DNA of 31,300 nucleotides. Origin: Rhodocollybia butyracea. Its lineage: Eukaryota > Basidiomycota > Agaricomycetes > Agaricales > Omphalotaceae. Location: NCBI GenBank assembly GCA_015501585.1, contig JADNRY010000688.1:1-31300 (forward strand). The letters are read 5' to 3'. Within the stretch, counting starts at the first letter, position 1, and the number at the start of each line of letters is the position of its first letter. Below the pieces are notes generated by a model. That model saw only the letters and a program-made list of their open reading frames with translations, did no database searches and was not told the DNA's origin. The translations under genes were made by a program, and so were the position numbers. Shown piece after piece: positions 1-11,224 of the stretch.

Positions 1-137
1 ACAATAACCAAGAATCTCTACTATTCGTCTGGACACTTGTTCTGCTCTCAACAAGCACTCTTACAACTCCTGTAACATCCTTACACTCTCAGGTGAGTAT
101 GCTGTCGACCTTGTGTTGACTGACCGCTGTTTCTACA
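1..137 (+). repeat. 5' LTR of copia element, 3' part only
   Basis: These 137 bp match the last 138 bp of the LTR at 5871-6388, with four substitutions and three one-base indels (about 5% divergence). The LTR ends ...TTTCTACA at 137. The window starts inside it, so the outer edge and target duplication cannot be seen. Confidence 0.9.
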
Positions 138-138
138 G
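93..138 (+). other. possible 46-nt intron across the LTR/PBS border
   Basis: CAG|GTGAGTAT at 93 is a strong donor. A CTGAC branch-like site lies at 120-124 and TTTCTACAG ends at 138, 15 nt past the branch A. The acceptor AG uses the last A of the LTR and the first G of the PBS. The 3' LTR copy is followed by AT, so it lacks the acceptor. A second acceptor-like stretch (CTGAC ... TTTTTTCTAG) ends at 868, just before gag. No transcript evidence is available. Confidence 0.35.
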
Positions 139-156
139 GTTATGGGCCCCGGATCG
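138..156 (+). other. primer-binding site, half-tRNA(iMet) type
   Basis: Directly after the LTR the sequence reads GGTTATGGGCCCCGG. Drosophila copia has GGTTATGGGCCCAG at the same place, where reverse transcription is primed by a fragment of initiator tRNA-Met cut in the anticodon loop, not by the usual 3' CCA end. The match to the anticodon stem-loop complement suggests the same mechanism here. I see no TGG-type site. Confidence 0.7.
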
Positions 157-882
157 CTTCAACACATGTTGTGCCTCCATTGTGCTTACTGCACTTGGTT
201 AGACAGTGTTCAATGAACATCCAACGCTCATTCCTGGAGTGTACGAAGTTCGCGTGTTGTGCATAGCTGGTCATGGTACATGGTAACATTCATGGATCGC
301 ATTTCTCTCCATTTCCTGCATTGTTCAAAAATATACATGACTTTGCACACTGACACACACATGTATTTACATAGGCACCCGATGATCGAACGAACTGTTT
401 AAGGGCTTTGCTGTGATGGCATTCCCTTTAGGGGTTTTATTCCCTGCCAGGTAGACTTGGGGTCACCGCTATAATAGCCATAAAAGCGTTCATGTGCATC
501 CGCTGGCAAACTGCGAACGATCATTGGGTTCTTGGCCTTCGTAGAATAATTGTACATACACATTACCTACCTGCTGCTTGCCTTAAGTTCTTCACATGCT
601 GTTGGGATACTGTTCGATTGTGCTGCAAAGCACATCTGAACGTTGACTGAACGCATATTCTTGGCATTCAGTTACCCTATTTGTGTTCCGATCAACTTAA
701 GTAACTGAGTCCGAATTGGAATGATCGGATCAGTGGATGGAAAATGGATGGATAATTATATGCGATCAACACTGAAAACACTTGTCACGGGTTTCTGACT
801 CTGTTGTTGTGATCTGAGTTCATAACTTGTGGAAGCACGTCACTGACTGTTGCTCTACTTTTTTCTAGAACCTTATCAAAAC
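157..882 (+). other. copia leader, non-coding
   Basis: About 730 bp between the PBS and the gag start have no open frame of note. I see no recognisable gene or repeat here. Confidence 0.6.
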
Positions 883-3066
883 ATGTCTCTCTCAAACCTC
901 TCTAGTGTTCCTCTCCTCAATGGGGCTAACTACCCCTCCTGGTCCAGTTCAATGACAGCGCTCCTTAGAGCTTCTCGTTGTTGGTCTGTTGTATGTGGAC
1001 GGATCCCTCGCCCCAAACCAACATTCCGCAAAGCAAGCGCCTCTGAAAGTCGCTGCTGGCACTTACAAGGCAATGAAGACGTTGAGACCACCACTGCTGA
1101 ACGGCAGAAAGAGATTGATGACTGGGGACAGTCTTGACGACCAAGCCATGGGCTTAATTGCCCTCCGACTTCCTGATGACATCAGGGCTACTGTCCTAAA
1201 AACTGAATCTAGCGGAAACTTGGAAGAAATCAAAAAGATCTACGGCAAACCCGGCTCTGCCGGCACTTTTGGCATCTTCAAAGAGGCCATTAACTTCCAA
1301 ATCGACGGAAGAAACGACCCTACTCTTGCCCTAGCATCTTTAAACTCCACCTTCTCCCGCCTTGATGGCTCTGGTCTCATTCTTCCTGAACCGGTAAAAG
1401 CTATGATTCTCTTGGCCGCCTTACCTACTCAATGGGATAGTCTTGCGATGACAATCCTTTCTCGAGATGCTACCCTTCTTACTCCGTCCAACATCATGCC
1501 GATCATTCAGGACGAGTACCGCCCCGCCAATCCAACGCTACCTCTCTCGCGGCCCGCATCTCCGGCGTCAAACGTCAATCTGACTCCAAGTCTTCTTGGA
1601 ATGATCAGAAAAAGAAGAAGGACACTAAGAAGGGAGCGCCTTACCCGCAAGCAAACCTTCCAACGACTCGTCCTCTTCTTCTGACAAAGACAAAAAAGAC
1701 ACGCCCGCGGAAAGAAAGGAGGAAAAGGCAAAGAAAAGGCTCATGAATCGGCTGAAGTGGAGACTTCCAATGTCTCTAATTTCGCCACCTGCCTTGCCTC
1801 GCGCATTAACGACAGCTTCCTCCGTGAAGCCTCCCACGACTCCGTCCTTGACAGGATGAAGATCGAGGAAGTAGAGGTCGATCTCTCTGATCACCTTTGC
1901 CTCAGACCAAACTCGAAATGGACATTGACGAGGAAATGTATGGCTCTGGAGACGAGCGCCTTATTTTCTGGCAAGCTTCCTTAATAGTTTTAAGGAAAAA
2001 TTCACTGACCAATTGCACTCATTACAACAGATGTTCAATAATATGGCTGGAATCTCGAACGGTCCAAATGGACCTTATGTATCACATTCTCCACGCTTTA
2101 TGAACTCTGTACCTCCTAGCGAGGGTAAATTAAATAAAATGGTTTCTAATGATGTGCATGGTGCGAATAAGAACCTTAGTCAGATATTTAACACATGGCT
2201 GCTTGATTCCGGTGCATCTGGATATTTTACCCCTTATCGCAAGACTTTGTGTCTTATAAAAAATTCACACATCCGATACCTGTCCAGACCGCTGACGAAC
2301 GTACGTCAACCTTTATTGAAGGTGCCGGAACAGTCTACATAAGGCATGACAACGGCGAAGGGAAAATCCTCACGACTAAGTTACACCCAGTGTTTTACCA
2401 ACCGCATTGCACACACCGACTTCTATCTGTTGGTTTATTAAATCGACAGGGTTGTTACACAACTATTAACGTTGAAAAATCAGTTATTCGTAAGACGGAT
2501 GATGACTCAACAATCATGACCTTATATCCAATAACGATAGGGATAATATTCACTGGCTAAAGGCCAATGTAGTGAAATCTGAGATAGGCATGATATCATC
2601 TCCTAATGATTTTAACACCTGGCATAACCGTTTTGCACATCCCGGTGATGTCGTATTACGCAATGCTCCTGGAAATGTCAATGGACTACCTAAGTTGTCG
2701 ATACCAGATAAAGAATCTCCATGCAAAGGTTGCGCGCTTGGAAAGGCTGCCTCCAAAGCATATCCTAAGTCTGAGAAACGAGCATCCAACCCTATGGATT
2801 TAATTCACGCAGATTTGGTTGAAATTCCAACCGTCTCTTATCATAAATTTTAAATTTGTGATCACTCTGCTGGATGACTGCTCTTCTCATGCTACTTCGA
2901 TCATGCTGTGACAAAAATCAGAAGCGTTTCAAGCCTTCAAGGATTTCAAATCTTGGGCTGAAAAACAAACTGGACGCAAACTTGTGCGTTTCCGCATTGA
3001 TCGAGGGGAGAACTTATCTCAAAGGAATTTACTTCCTTTCTCAAGTCTGAGGGTATTGATATTCAA

Positions 3067-5139
3067 ATGTCCGAACCTTATGTTCATCAACAGAATGGTA
3101 GAGCGGAACGTATCAACCGTACACTCATGGAAAAATCCGAAGCCATGCGACACCATGCATGCTGCCCGGAGTCCTGGTGGCAATTCTCATATTCCACAGG
3201 AGTACATGTGTATAACCGCACACCGATCCGTCGATTGAACTGGAAGACACCAATTGAAGGTTTTCTCAAAAAGAAACCTGATGTCTCGTACTTCAGAACC
3301 TTTGGCTGTGGCGCTTATGTCTTTATTCCTATTGACAAGCGAAAAAATAAACAATCCCCACACTCTGAAGCAATGACTTTCATTGGATATGACCAAGGAA
3401 GCAAAGGATATCTATTCATGCGTAGCGATAATTCCGTAGTGCATGCTGCACAAGCAACTTTCTATGAGAAATGGTTTCCACGGTGCAAATCCGAATCTGA
3501 TTCTGGAGTAAAACCCGCTATACCTGTTGCCCCCACGCCTGTGAAACCTTCGCAACCTTCAAATGGTAATGGTGCAGACATTCCATTTGATCCGGAATTC
3601 CCGGAAGATCAACCACAACCGTTTACTGAACCGGATAATGGACCGCACAGTCCACCAGCTGGCCCAGATCCAGATCTGCCTGGTGATGATGATGCTCCAA
3701 ATCCCAATCCTCCGGTACCATCTCGATCACCCACCCCTCCACCTCAAGCAAGAGACCCTTCACCACCTGCTCCCGATCCTAATCCATTCAGCTACCGTCC
3801 CGAAGACGTTGAAGCATGGAAACGTGTGAACCCCACTAGAGAACGCCGTGCACCCTTGCGCCCTGGCATGATACCCACGCCTGGCACTTGGAGCCGACAA
3901 GCTGATCGTGAAGAACGTGCTGAGCGCTTTGGACACGCGAGACGTGGACTTGTGCCTGCTCGCAATATAGTTCCTGATCAAGTTCCGCCACCGGTTCCAC
4001 CACCACGTCCATTGAATCCTGATGACCGCATGGTCACACCGCCACCTCCAGGCGCTACTCCGGATTCTGACATAGAAGAGGAAGCACTTCTGACTAAACT
4101 AGCTCAGGAAGGGGGAGTTGAATTACAAAAATACCTTCTTTCGGAAGCAATCTCCGATTCCCTAGAAGAATCATCTTTTATCACAGATCTTGACAGTGAA
4201 ATGATACCGGCTAAACACGAAGCCGCTAGGAATAATCCTGATAATTGGATTTCTCCAACATCATATCGTCATTTACCATCTGCTGAAAGAAAGAAATGGG
4301 ATCAAGCATGCAAAGATGAGATCGATGGTTTGAAGAAACGAAATGTCTTTGAAGTAGTTGATCTACCAAAAGGTCGCAAACCTATCCGTTGTCGATGGGT
4401 TTTTACTAAAAAATCTGACGGTCGCTATAAAGCCCGACTCGTAGCAAAAGGTTTTTCACAAGTAGAAGGTGTGGATTATAATGAGTTGTTCTCACCGGTC
4501 GCCCGGTTTGAAACTGTACGAACTCTCCTAGCTTTAGCCGCATTAGAGGACTGGGAAATCCAGGCTCTTGACGTCAAACAGGCTTTTCTATATGGCAAGC
4601 TAGATGAAGAGATCTACATGGAACAACCTAAAGACTTCATTAAAGAAGGCACGCCAAAAGTATGGCGGTTACATCGTGCATTATACGGACTGAAACAAGC
4701 TAGCTTATCCTGGTGGAAGAAATGTAACGCCTCCATGGGAAAATTGGGATTTAAGCGCTGCTCTTCAGATGCTGGTGTATACGTCTTTAAATCAAATGGC
4801 AAAACCGTAACTGCCATCATCTATGTTGATGACGCACTCTTTCTTGGCAAGGACAAAGATCTTGTTCTTAAAAAGAAAAACGAGTTTATGAAATTATGGG
4901 AATGTCGTGATCTAGGAGAACCAACTGAGTTCCTTGGAATGCGGATTACACGGGATCGTTCCAAACATGTCTTAACACTTGACCAACAACCTTATCTTCG
5001 AAAGGTCATAGAACGTTTTGGACTGACTAATGCTAAAGCCACCCCAACCCCATTACCTTCATCCTGGGTTCCTCGTGCAAACACTGGTCGTGTAGATACC
5101 AAACTTAGACAACGCTTCCAAAGTGTAATTGGATCTTGA
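3067..5139 (+). pseudogene. copia integrase C-terminus, linker and reverse transcriptase
   Basis: The longest open stretch of the element, 690 codons. It starts in the integrase core just before the catalytic Glu (NGRAERINR) and runs through GKKR-like and proline-rich linker sequence. It then holds a copia reverse transcriptase: RCRWVFTKKSDGRYKARLVA, FSPVARFETVRTLLALAA, LDVKQAFLYGKLDEEIYMEQ and the polymerase motif YVDD at 4822-4833. It stops at a TGA (5137-5139) where the family has Leu (IGS-L-YLMLGTRPDIAY), and the same frame continues at once in the RNase H part. One nonsense change therefore separates RT from RNase H. Confidence 0.93.
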
Positions 5140-5775
5140 TTGTATCTGATGCTAGGCACCCGACCCGACATTGCTTATGCCGTTATAAAACTCTCACAGT
5201 ATTCGGCGAATCCAAACCCAGACCACCTGGCCAAAGCACTTTACATTGTGCGCTACTTAATTGGGACTTCTACTTACGTACTTGTCTTTGATGGTAGATC
5301 TGACCATGGCTTTTTAGCCTATTGTGATTCTGACTGGGCGTCAGATCCAGATGATCGAAAATCCCATACTGGGATGATTATCAAACTTGCCACAGGTCCA
5401 ATCTGCTGGACTTCTCATAAACAGAAAACAGTTGCTCTTTCATCGACTGAAGCTGAATACATGGCTTTATCTGATTCATGTAGACAACTTATGTGGCTCA
5501 AGTCTCTCTTTTCTGAGATTGGAATTACTATCGCTGTATTGCCCTTATGTGGTGATAATCAAGGATCAATCTTTCTGGGATCTAATCCTGTACAAGAAAG
5601 AAGAACCAAGCATATTGATATACGATATCATTATATCAGAGAACGCATCGAATCAAAAGAAATAGAACTCTTCTATGTTCCTACTGATGATAATGTCGCA
5701 GATCTTCTCACGAAGAACCTTGCACTTGTCAAGTTCCAGAAATTCCGTAACAGTCTAGGAATTCTCTTTAACTGA
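5140..5775 (+). pseudogene. copia RNase H domain
   Basis: In frame with the RT part, after a single TGA. It contains LGTRPDIAYAV, the RNase H acids in YCDSDWASDPDDRKSHTG, SSTEAEYMALSD and GDNQGSI, and the C-terminal KHIDIRYHYIRE ... VADLLTK typical of Ty1/copia. It ends at a TGA about 95 bp before the 3' LTR. Confidence 0.93.
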
Positions 5776-5856
5776 TTCGTCATAGACTGTGCAATATGTC
5801 TATAAACTATAATGCCGTTTAAAGTCGATAAAAATTATACTTCTTAGCTACAATTC

Positions 5857-5870
5857 TTAGCGAGGGGGAG
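5857..5870 (+). other. polypurine tract of copia element
   Basis: TTAGCGAGGGGGAG abuts the TG at the start of the 3' LTR, the position of the plus-strand primer. Confidence 0.75.
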
Positions 5871-6388
5871 TGTTGAAACTAGATTACCGCTTATGAGTCG
5901 TATCTAATCAGTAATGTGAGTCGACTAGATGCACTTGCTATACGATCGATGAACTGTCGATATATGCTATGTTGAAACTCACCCTCAAACACTAGACGCA
6001 GCCTCTACGCAGGTTCGTATAGATGTAGTCAATTATGCCATTCGCTATTAGTCTTATGATACATAGCTTGTACGCTGCCTTGCAGTACCTATGAACATTA
6101 CCTATAGAATTACCATACGGACTCCATCTTCTAGGGTACATTATGCACATGTATATGCACTATGTTTAGCAGTACGACTCAAGTAGACTCATACATTGTT
6201 ATAGGGTTTATTATATTCTGTAGTATAAATACTGTAGATATTTTCCTGTAACAATAACCAAGAATCCTACTATTCGTCTGGACACTTGTTCTGCTCTCAA
6301 CCAGCACTCTTACAAACTCCTATAACATCCCTAACACTCTCAGGTGAGTAGGCTGTCGACCTTGTGTTGACTGACCGCTGTTTCTACA
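5871..6388 (+). repeat. 3' LTR of copia element (518 bp)
   Basis: Begins TGTTGAAACT after the polypurine tract and ends TTTCTACA. Its last 138 bp match the 5' LTR at 1-137. A TATAAATA-like stretch lies near 6224-6231. The following base belongs to the coding region of an F-box-like gene on the other strand. Confidence 0.9.
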
Positions 6389-6768
6389 ATGAAAGGGGAT
6401 GTTATTCTGGTAGGAGGACTTTTGTACGAGTCCCGCGGGTAATCTTGGAAGAGATTTTCTTCACAGACATACTCCAAGATGTGAAATAAAGTTTCGTTGG
6501 GCAGCTTCCTTATCGGAGACAGCAGAGAGCGTAGCTTAGTCCATTGGGTCTCTAGTTTAATCTTTTGGGCTCTAACGATCCTAAGTTCGCCGCAGAGGCG
6601 ATCCACCTCAGATTCATGGTTCTCGATATCTTTATCTGCCAACGCCAGGATCTCCTTGAGTTCTTCTGCTCTTCCCGAGCTAATTACAGATGGACCAAAC
6701 TCTGACCGAAGTTCTCTCTCCAATTGAGCCAGTTCTGCGGAGTTGAGGTTTACGCGTAGGGGCTCCAT
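6389..6768 (-). pseudogene. F-box-like protein, copy A, N-terminal part cut by copia
   Basis: The ATG at 6768 opens MEPLRVNLNSAELAQLEREL. About 75 residues of predicted coiled coil (ALADKDIENHESEVDRLCGEL ...) follow, then an F-box-like motif, LSPIRKLPNETLFHILEYVC. The frame reads normally to residue 126 and then runs into the copia 3' LTR at 6388. The rest of the gene would lie to the left of the element, outside the window. Paralogues at 17827-18646 and 19059-20655 have the same N-terminus. F-box proteins usually link substrates to SCF ubiquitin ligases; a role here is inferred only. The upstream 6769-6850 resembles the upstream of copy E. Confidence 0.85.
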
Positions 6769-6964
6769 AATGATATTGCAAGAAAGAAGATTGAATAAGC
6801 ACTCACAGTGATTTTTTCTCAGCGCTGGCGGAGTTCAGCAGATGAAACCAGCGGGCAACTGAAGCTGTGATCGGTACTTATAGGAGTAATTACCGAATCG
6901 CATATAACTTGAAAGCTTGGTTAGACTGCAAGCCTGATAACTTGGCCCAATCAACCCAGCAAGA

Positions 6965-7520
6965 CTAAGCAAGTAGACTGTCTGAAAAAGATATCTCACA
7001 GAGTCCTGGGGCACTATGTTTGAAAAGATTCAAGTCACTGCTCTCTAAGTCTGAAGAGCTCATGATATCCAATTCAAGAAGTGAAGGAACTAAGCGCGGT
7101 TGGGAAAGCATATGGTAGAATCTTAATGAGTTACCTGCCCGATCGCGATACTTTCCAACGGTGGGCATGCTGGGTAATGAGACTCAGAAAAGGTAACGCC
7201 ATTTCAGGAATGCGACAATTGATATCCAATGAGAGCATTAATGGCCACTCACCCAATATAGGTAGCCATGAGACCAAGCTCCCCTGCTCTGTCCAAGAGC
7301 ATGTTCGCATTGTCAAGTCTCTTGGTGCGGGGGTGACAACAGTGCAAGTTTGTGCCAACGAGAGCCTACAAGGCTAATTCCTAGCACAGGGGATAAGTGA
7401 CGATAGGCGACGTATAGTGTACACGATTCCTGCTATGCGTGCTGGAGGATATGTAATAAAACCGCGCTGGGCAGCTACCGCATCGGGGACAGCGCTTGTG
7501 GGCATCTTGTGCAAAGCGAG
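6965..7520 (-). pseudogene. F-box-like protein, copy B, degenerate
   Basis: Reading leftwards, 7520-7430 matches the F-box part of the paralogues at the DNA level (the AGGATATGTAATAAAA region). 7131-7358 gives GEWPLMLSLDINC ... HAHRWK and 6965-7168 gives SLRFYHMLSQ ... PSLLELDI ... LNLFKHSAPGLC, both matching the middle of copies C and E. Several frameshifts separate these blocks. Homology stops after the 'FKHSAPGLC' block near 6980, so the leucine-rich C-terminal half is missing. Confidence 0.7.
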
Positions 7521-7800
7521 GCCATCGAAAGCAAGAAGCGTTTAAGGTTAACCGGATCCACTCAAAACAAGTCATATTGTGCCCTCCACTATCAGAAACC
7601 CAAAGGTAGTGGAACCTCATCTTGTCCCTATAATCACAGGAGCGAGGATAGTAGACTAGTTCTGAAGATATAAATTTAAAAAATAGATAGAACATTCAGT
7701 GGGCCATTCTTCCTGGTGTGATAATTGGATCGACTTTGAGTAAAGAGTTAGAATTTCACGCTGGCAGATTATGCTAAGTACAGTCGCAGCGCACAAATAT
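7521..7800. other. intergenic, no gene seen
   Basis: Sequence between copy B and the end of copy C. A minus-strand open frame at 7381-7695 has no recognisable similarity and overlaps the copy B remnant. Confidence 0.5.
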
Positions 7801-8625
7801 TCATACCTGTACTCCATTTGTTCCAGCAATGACCACTCTCAAACCCTCCGCATCCAAATTCCGCAACGGTTGGTAAACCTCTGCATCAACTTCTCGCCAA
7901 GAAAATACAAGAACGACAGATCATATACAGGCTTTGCCCATTGAGAACATAGCCAAGGATAGATCTGAGCCGGGCTTAAACCAGCGTGATTCAACCATGC
8001 TAATGAAAGTGAGGTCATCGAATGGCTCCTCAAATTTGGAAATGAGACGAAGACTGTGTAGTTTGGGAGCGAGCAGGAAGGACGTAGATTGGTGTTGTAG
8101 GCTCGACATGAGGTGCGAACTGATTGGACTCCGCCGGGATGAATGACATGCAAATTTGTCGTCGATTTCGAGATAGAGTATGGAAGGCATGAGTTGAAGT
8201 GCTGCAATAAGGTCCAAATCTGAGACTGATAGCCCACGGAGGGTGAAGGTAGTGATCATAGAGGGTGAAGTGGTTATAAAGGAAATAAAAGCGTCTGCTG
8301 GCCAGATTTTGTGCGATTGACTTTCTACCACAAGCTCAGTCAGGGAAGGAAAGCGGAAGGAAGAGAACATCATTTTCGAGCATGGTCCCAATGAACTGAA
8401 TTGCGCAAAGGGTTCCATAATAGCAAGGGAAGTGATGTTATGCCACGTGCCCTGTGCATGTAGCGGATCCTCAACCACTTCATCCTCGAGTTTAAGTGAA
8501 AGAGATCTCAGAGAAGGGCAGTTGTGCAGAAATTCTACCAATTCTGTTGGCGATGCCCACACTAATCGAACATAAAGAGAATCTAGCTGATTGAAAGGAG
8601 CTTTGGATGGAGGTGCCTTGTTAGT
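7801..8625 (-). pseudogene. F-box-like protein, copy C, C-terminal part
   Basis: This is the C-terminal half of a gene whose N-terminal half is at 17827-18646. The two are separated by a 9.2-kb nested retrotransposon. The frame from 8620 gives NKAPPSKAPFNQLDSLYVRL, then leucine-rich repeats (CPSLRSLSLKL, FPSLTELVVES, MITTFTLRGLSVSDLDLIAAL, KLHSLRL) and the family's end, SRWFKPGSDLSLAM ... RNLDAEGLRVVIAG ... NGVQV, stopping at 7801-7803. A TGA near 7923 replaces the Arg of 'ACIRSVVL' in copy E and is in frame with the rest. The TSD TTAGT (8621-8625) marks the insertion. Confidence 0.85.
8621..8625. repeat. target-site duplication TTAGT, left copy
   Basis: TTAGT at 8621-8625 and at 17827-17831 flank the outer element. 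Removing the element and one copy rejoins the F-box-like reading frame (LSTN | TNKAPPSK). Confidence 0.9.
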
Positions 8626-8768
8626 TATAACGCGCCCTATGGGCAAAGTCCTTAAGAACACCGGTGAACACGACAAATAGGATACTATTGTGTGTACGAC
8701 GGTGTAAAAGACTAACTAGACTCTTAAGTAATCGTACGATACTTATAGTAATGGATTTATTATATAAT
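8626..8768 (-). repeat. outer element 3' LTR, first fragment
   Basis: TATAACGCGCCCTATGGG ... TATATAAT matches 17574-17716 with two C/T differences. The LTR resumes at 14607 after the inner element. Confidence 0.9.
8764..8768. repeat. target-site duplication ATAAT, left copy
   Basis: ATAAT at 8764-8768 and 14607-14611. The uninterrupted LTR at 17712-17720 has a single ATAAT at the matching place, which shows the empty site. Confidence 0.9.
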
Positions 8769-9937
8769 TGTTATGACTCGACCAATAGTCTCGTCCAAAC
8801 CTTCACAGTACGTAACTCGGCAGTAAAAATGATAAGAGAAATTAATGAGATTATAGAGCAAGCCTTTCTGTTCGTTGAAACCGCTAGGCAAAAAATATAT
8901 ACTCAAACAACTAGGCTCAAGTAAAGTTAGTAACTAGTTTGTAATACGAAACTCACAGAAGTTATTATTTAGAGATAGCTCGACAAATAATAATAAGATT
9001 ACCCTCGGAGATGGCTTGACAAGCAGTAATATGAATCAGAACTAATACTCGGAGATGGCTCGACAAGTAGTAGTGAGTATGGTGTCTAATACTCGGAGAT
9101 AGCTCAACAAGTAATAGTGAGTGTGATGTCTAATACTCGGAGATAGCTCAACAAGTAATAGGAAGTTGCAACTCAGAGATAGCTCAACAAGTGGCAATTA
9201 AAGAAGTATTCACTAGGAGATAGCTCAACAGGTGAATATTAGTGGATACAACTTGGAGTTAGCTCAACAAGATGTATAAATGTGTATTGTAGCTTGGAGA
9301 TAGCTCAACAAGATACAATGAGTTGGTCTGGTGATTCACACAAGTGATAACAGCAAACAAGTGGGGGTTTGGATTTAAGAAAAATAATACGTCTCACGTA
9401 CATTGGTAAATCTAGACTACTTATATACTGTGCAATGTGTACTAGTTAGGAAATGCTGCGGAATGACTAGATTTGAGTCATAACTGCGGAAATACTGCGG
9501 ATGAGTCAGTCTGACTATGTAATGCTGTGCAATGACTAATATTGAGTCATGTATGCGGAACCGTAGTTGACTCAGATATCTGGCTGTGCAATGACTGATA
9601 TTGAGTCATTGATGTAAAGAGGCTATGCAATGATGTCATAGCTGTGGAGCAGTGATGTGATATCATAACTGCGGAGCAATGGAATGACATCATGATTGTG
9701 GAGTAGCAAGATGACATCATAGTTGTGGAGCTAGAATGATGTCATGACTGTGCAGACTGTGCAGTGACTGTTAAAGATCATTCTGGTGTTCTGGAAGAAT
9801 GTGTGCAGCATTAACCCAAAGGGTGTTGAATAACTAATGAATGTAAAATGTTAAGTAGAAGTATTAATGATAGTGTTCATAGTTGGTTACAGAAGAAAAA
9901 AGATTGGGTGTATAGGATTTAGATCCGGGTCATAACA
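8769..9937 (-). repeat. inner element 3' LTR (1169 bp)
   Basis: Near-identical to 13438-14606 at a constant offset of 4669. Seen on the + strand it begins TGTTATGACTCG and ends CGGGTCATAACA. It holds the hairpin array (8961-9320) and the palindrome cluster (9470-9745) described for the other LTR. Confidence 0.95.
8961..9320. repeat. array of nine hairpins, common loop and variable stems (left LTR)
   Basis: Nine units share a core close to GGAGATAGCTCAACA. Each core is flanked by arms that pair with each other but differ from unit to unit: TTATTATTT/AAATAATAA, ATTAC/GTAAT, ACTAATACT/AGTAGTAGT, CTAATACT/AGTAATAG (two units), TTGCAACT/AGTGGCAA, TATTCAC/GTGAATA, ATACA-CTTG/CAAG-TGTAT and ATTGTAGCTT/AAGATACAAT. 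Most have at most one mismatch over 7-10 bp. The units are 30-45 bp apart. Confidence 0.9.
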
Positions 9938-11224
9938 GTACTCCCCCCTTAAGGCCGAAACCCTCTGAGGCCACATAGGAGTTAGGTTATCCGGTCATAG
10001 TTAGTGGAATTGCACCTATCAGTTGCATCTCAAGTAAAGATGTTCATGAGTTCAAGCATCCTGACTTCAAATGGTGGTTATGTGATGGCCTGTTAATTGG
10101 TCATTAATTGGACATTAGTGTCGTTAATGTCATTACTGTAATTGGTGTATTTTCCATGCCACATTAGTTGCATCAGACCTGGGACAATAAACATCACGAT
10201 TTCAATAGTACATCAGCATGTTGGGCGGTACTATGTCCATGGATCTGATTTATGGGAAGTCCATCAATCAAAATGATTGTTTCAAATTTTTCTGATTGCT
10301 TGATTGCATACAGCTGTTTGCATATCAGTGATTTGATGGTGGCTTTGATGTCAATTGGTGCCGTCTGATTGATGATTTTTATGGGAATAGTGGACTTTCG
10401 GACATTTCATTTCCTGAACTTGAAACTTGTCACTGTAGTATCTGCGTCTTGGACACAGATCCATGCATTTCAGTAAGCATTAATACCAATCTGGTATTTG
10501 AATCTCATGTTGTCCAAGTGGCGAGAATTGGAGATGTATCATTATTTTATGACCAAGTTATGACTTGATGCGATATTGATGAGGTGTATTATTAGATGAA
10601 AAAGCGGGTATGATATAGCTGTTTCATCTTAGGTTGGTCTGAAACTCATCAAATCGTCCAAGAACTTTCTTCCTTTCCCCTTCTCATTCAGCATTTTTAC
10701 ATGTCTTTCAAAGCTTGTTCATTTCCTGATGTTTTTTCTTCAGTTTCTGGGCACACTATCTGCTATAACTAGTGGCATTTCAGAGATTATTGGGGTAGCG
10801 TTGACATTCTTTGTGGTTTTTTCTGGTGAGAACTCTCAGTAGCACAATACATGGTGCATTGCTTTCTATAGAGTCGGAGTATATGGCATAATTCAAGGCA
10901 TAATTGGGCTTATTTGACCAATAATCTCATTTACAATCATTGGTGAAAGGTGAGGCATAGATATTGGATAAAATCTGCAAAAACCTGTTAATTGATTTTG
11001 CTCTGCAGATAGATGTATTGAGGTGGGTTAAAATCATGGAAATAATTTCTGGTGATGTTTCCACTTGAGTTGTAAGCAGAGTTATTGGGGTGTAATCATT
11101 GTGACTATGAGCATCTGGTTATTGAGATGCTAGGATGTTTATCTGGTCGATGTCCTTTTATCCATCCCCTTTTGCATTCCTTCCCAAGAGTGTGCCATCA
11201 ATATCCCAAATTTCATCTTGAACT
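9938..11224 (-). other. inner element 3' non-coding region
   Basis: 1.29 kb between gag and the 3' LTR with no open frame above 60 codons on either strand. I cannot recognise pol remnants. CTTAAGGGGGGAGTAC (minus, 9938-9953) next to the LTR is the likely polypurine tract. Confidence 0.6.

Larger units (their letters stand above)
883..5775 (+). pseudogene. Ty1/copia Gag-Pol polyprotein, decayed
   Basis: This is a single Gag-Pol reading unit broken by at least eight frameshifts or stops. Gag begins at the ATG at 883 (MSLSNLSSVPLLNGANYPSW), shifts frame near 1130, continues to a stop at 1684 and resumes as a lysine-rich stretch. I find no CCHC knuckle. The protease triad DSGAS is at 2205-2219. 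The integrase zinc-binding region (WHNRFAH ... CKGC) lies near 2620-2740. The catalytic acids are in LLDDCSSH (about 2870), RIDRGE (about 3000) and NGRAERINR (about 3100). A long proline-rich linker follows (about 3500-4080). Domain order PR-IN-RT-RH is that of Ty1/copia. The mutations make it non-functional. Confidence 0.95.

Noticed and set aside
7381..7695. 104-codon minus-strand ORF
   Set aside because: Its left part overlaps the copy B F-box remnant in another frame; no similarity of its own.
8664..8924. Open frame of 86 codons spanning the LTR junction
   Set aside because: It crosses the border between outer LTR and inner LTR, and its second half recurs at 13411-13593 because the LTR is duplicated. 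It is a by-product of the repeats.
8961..9320. CRISPR-like array (regular repeats with variable spacers)
   Set aside because: Repeats are short and imperfect, and the 'spacers' pair with each other across each repeat. The host is eukaryotic and the block is inside an LTR.
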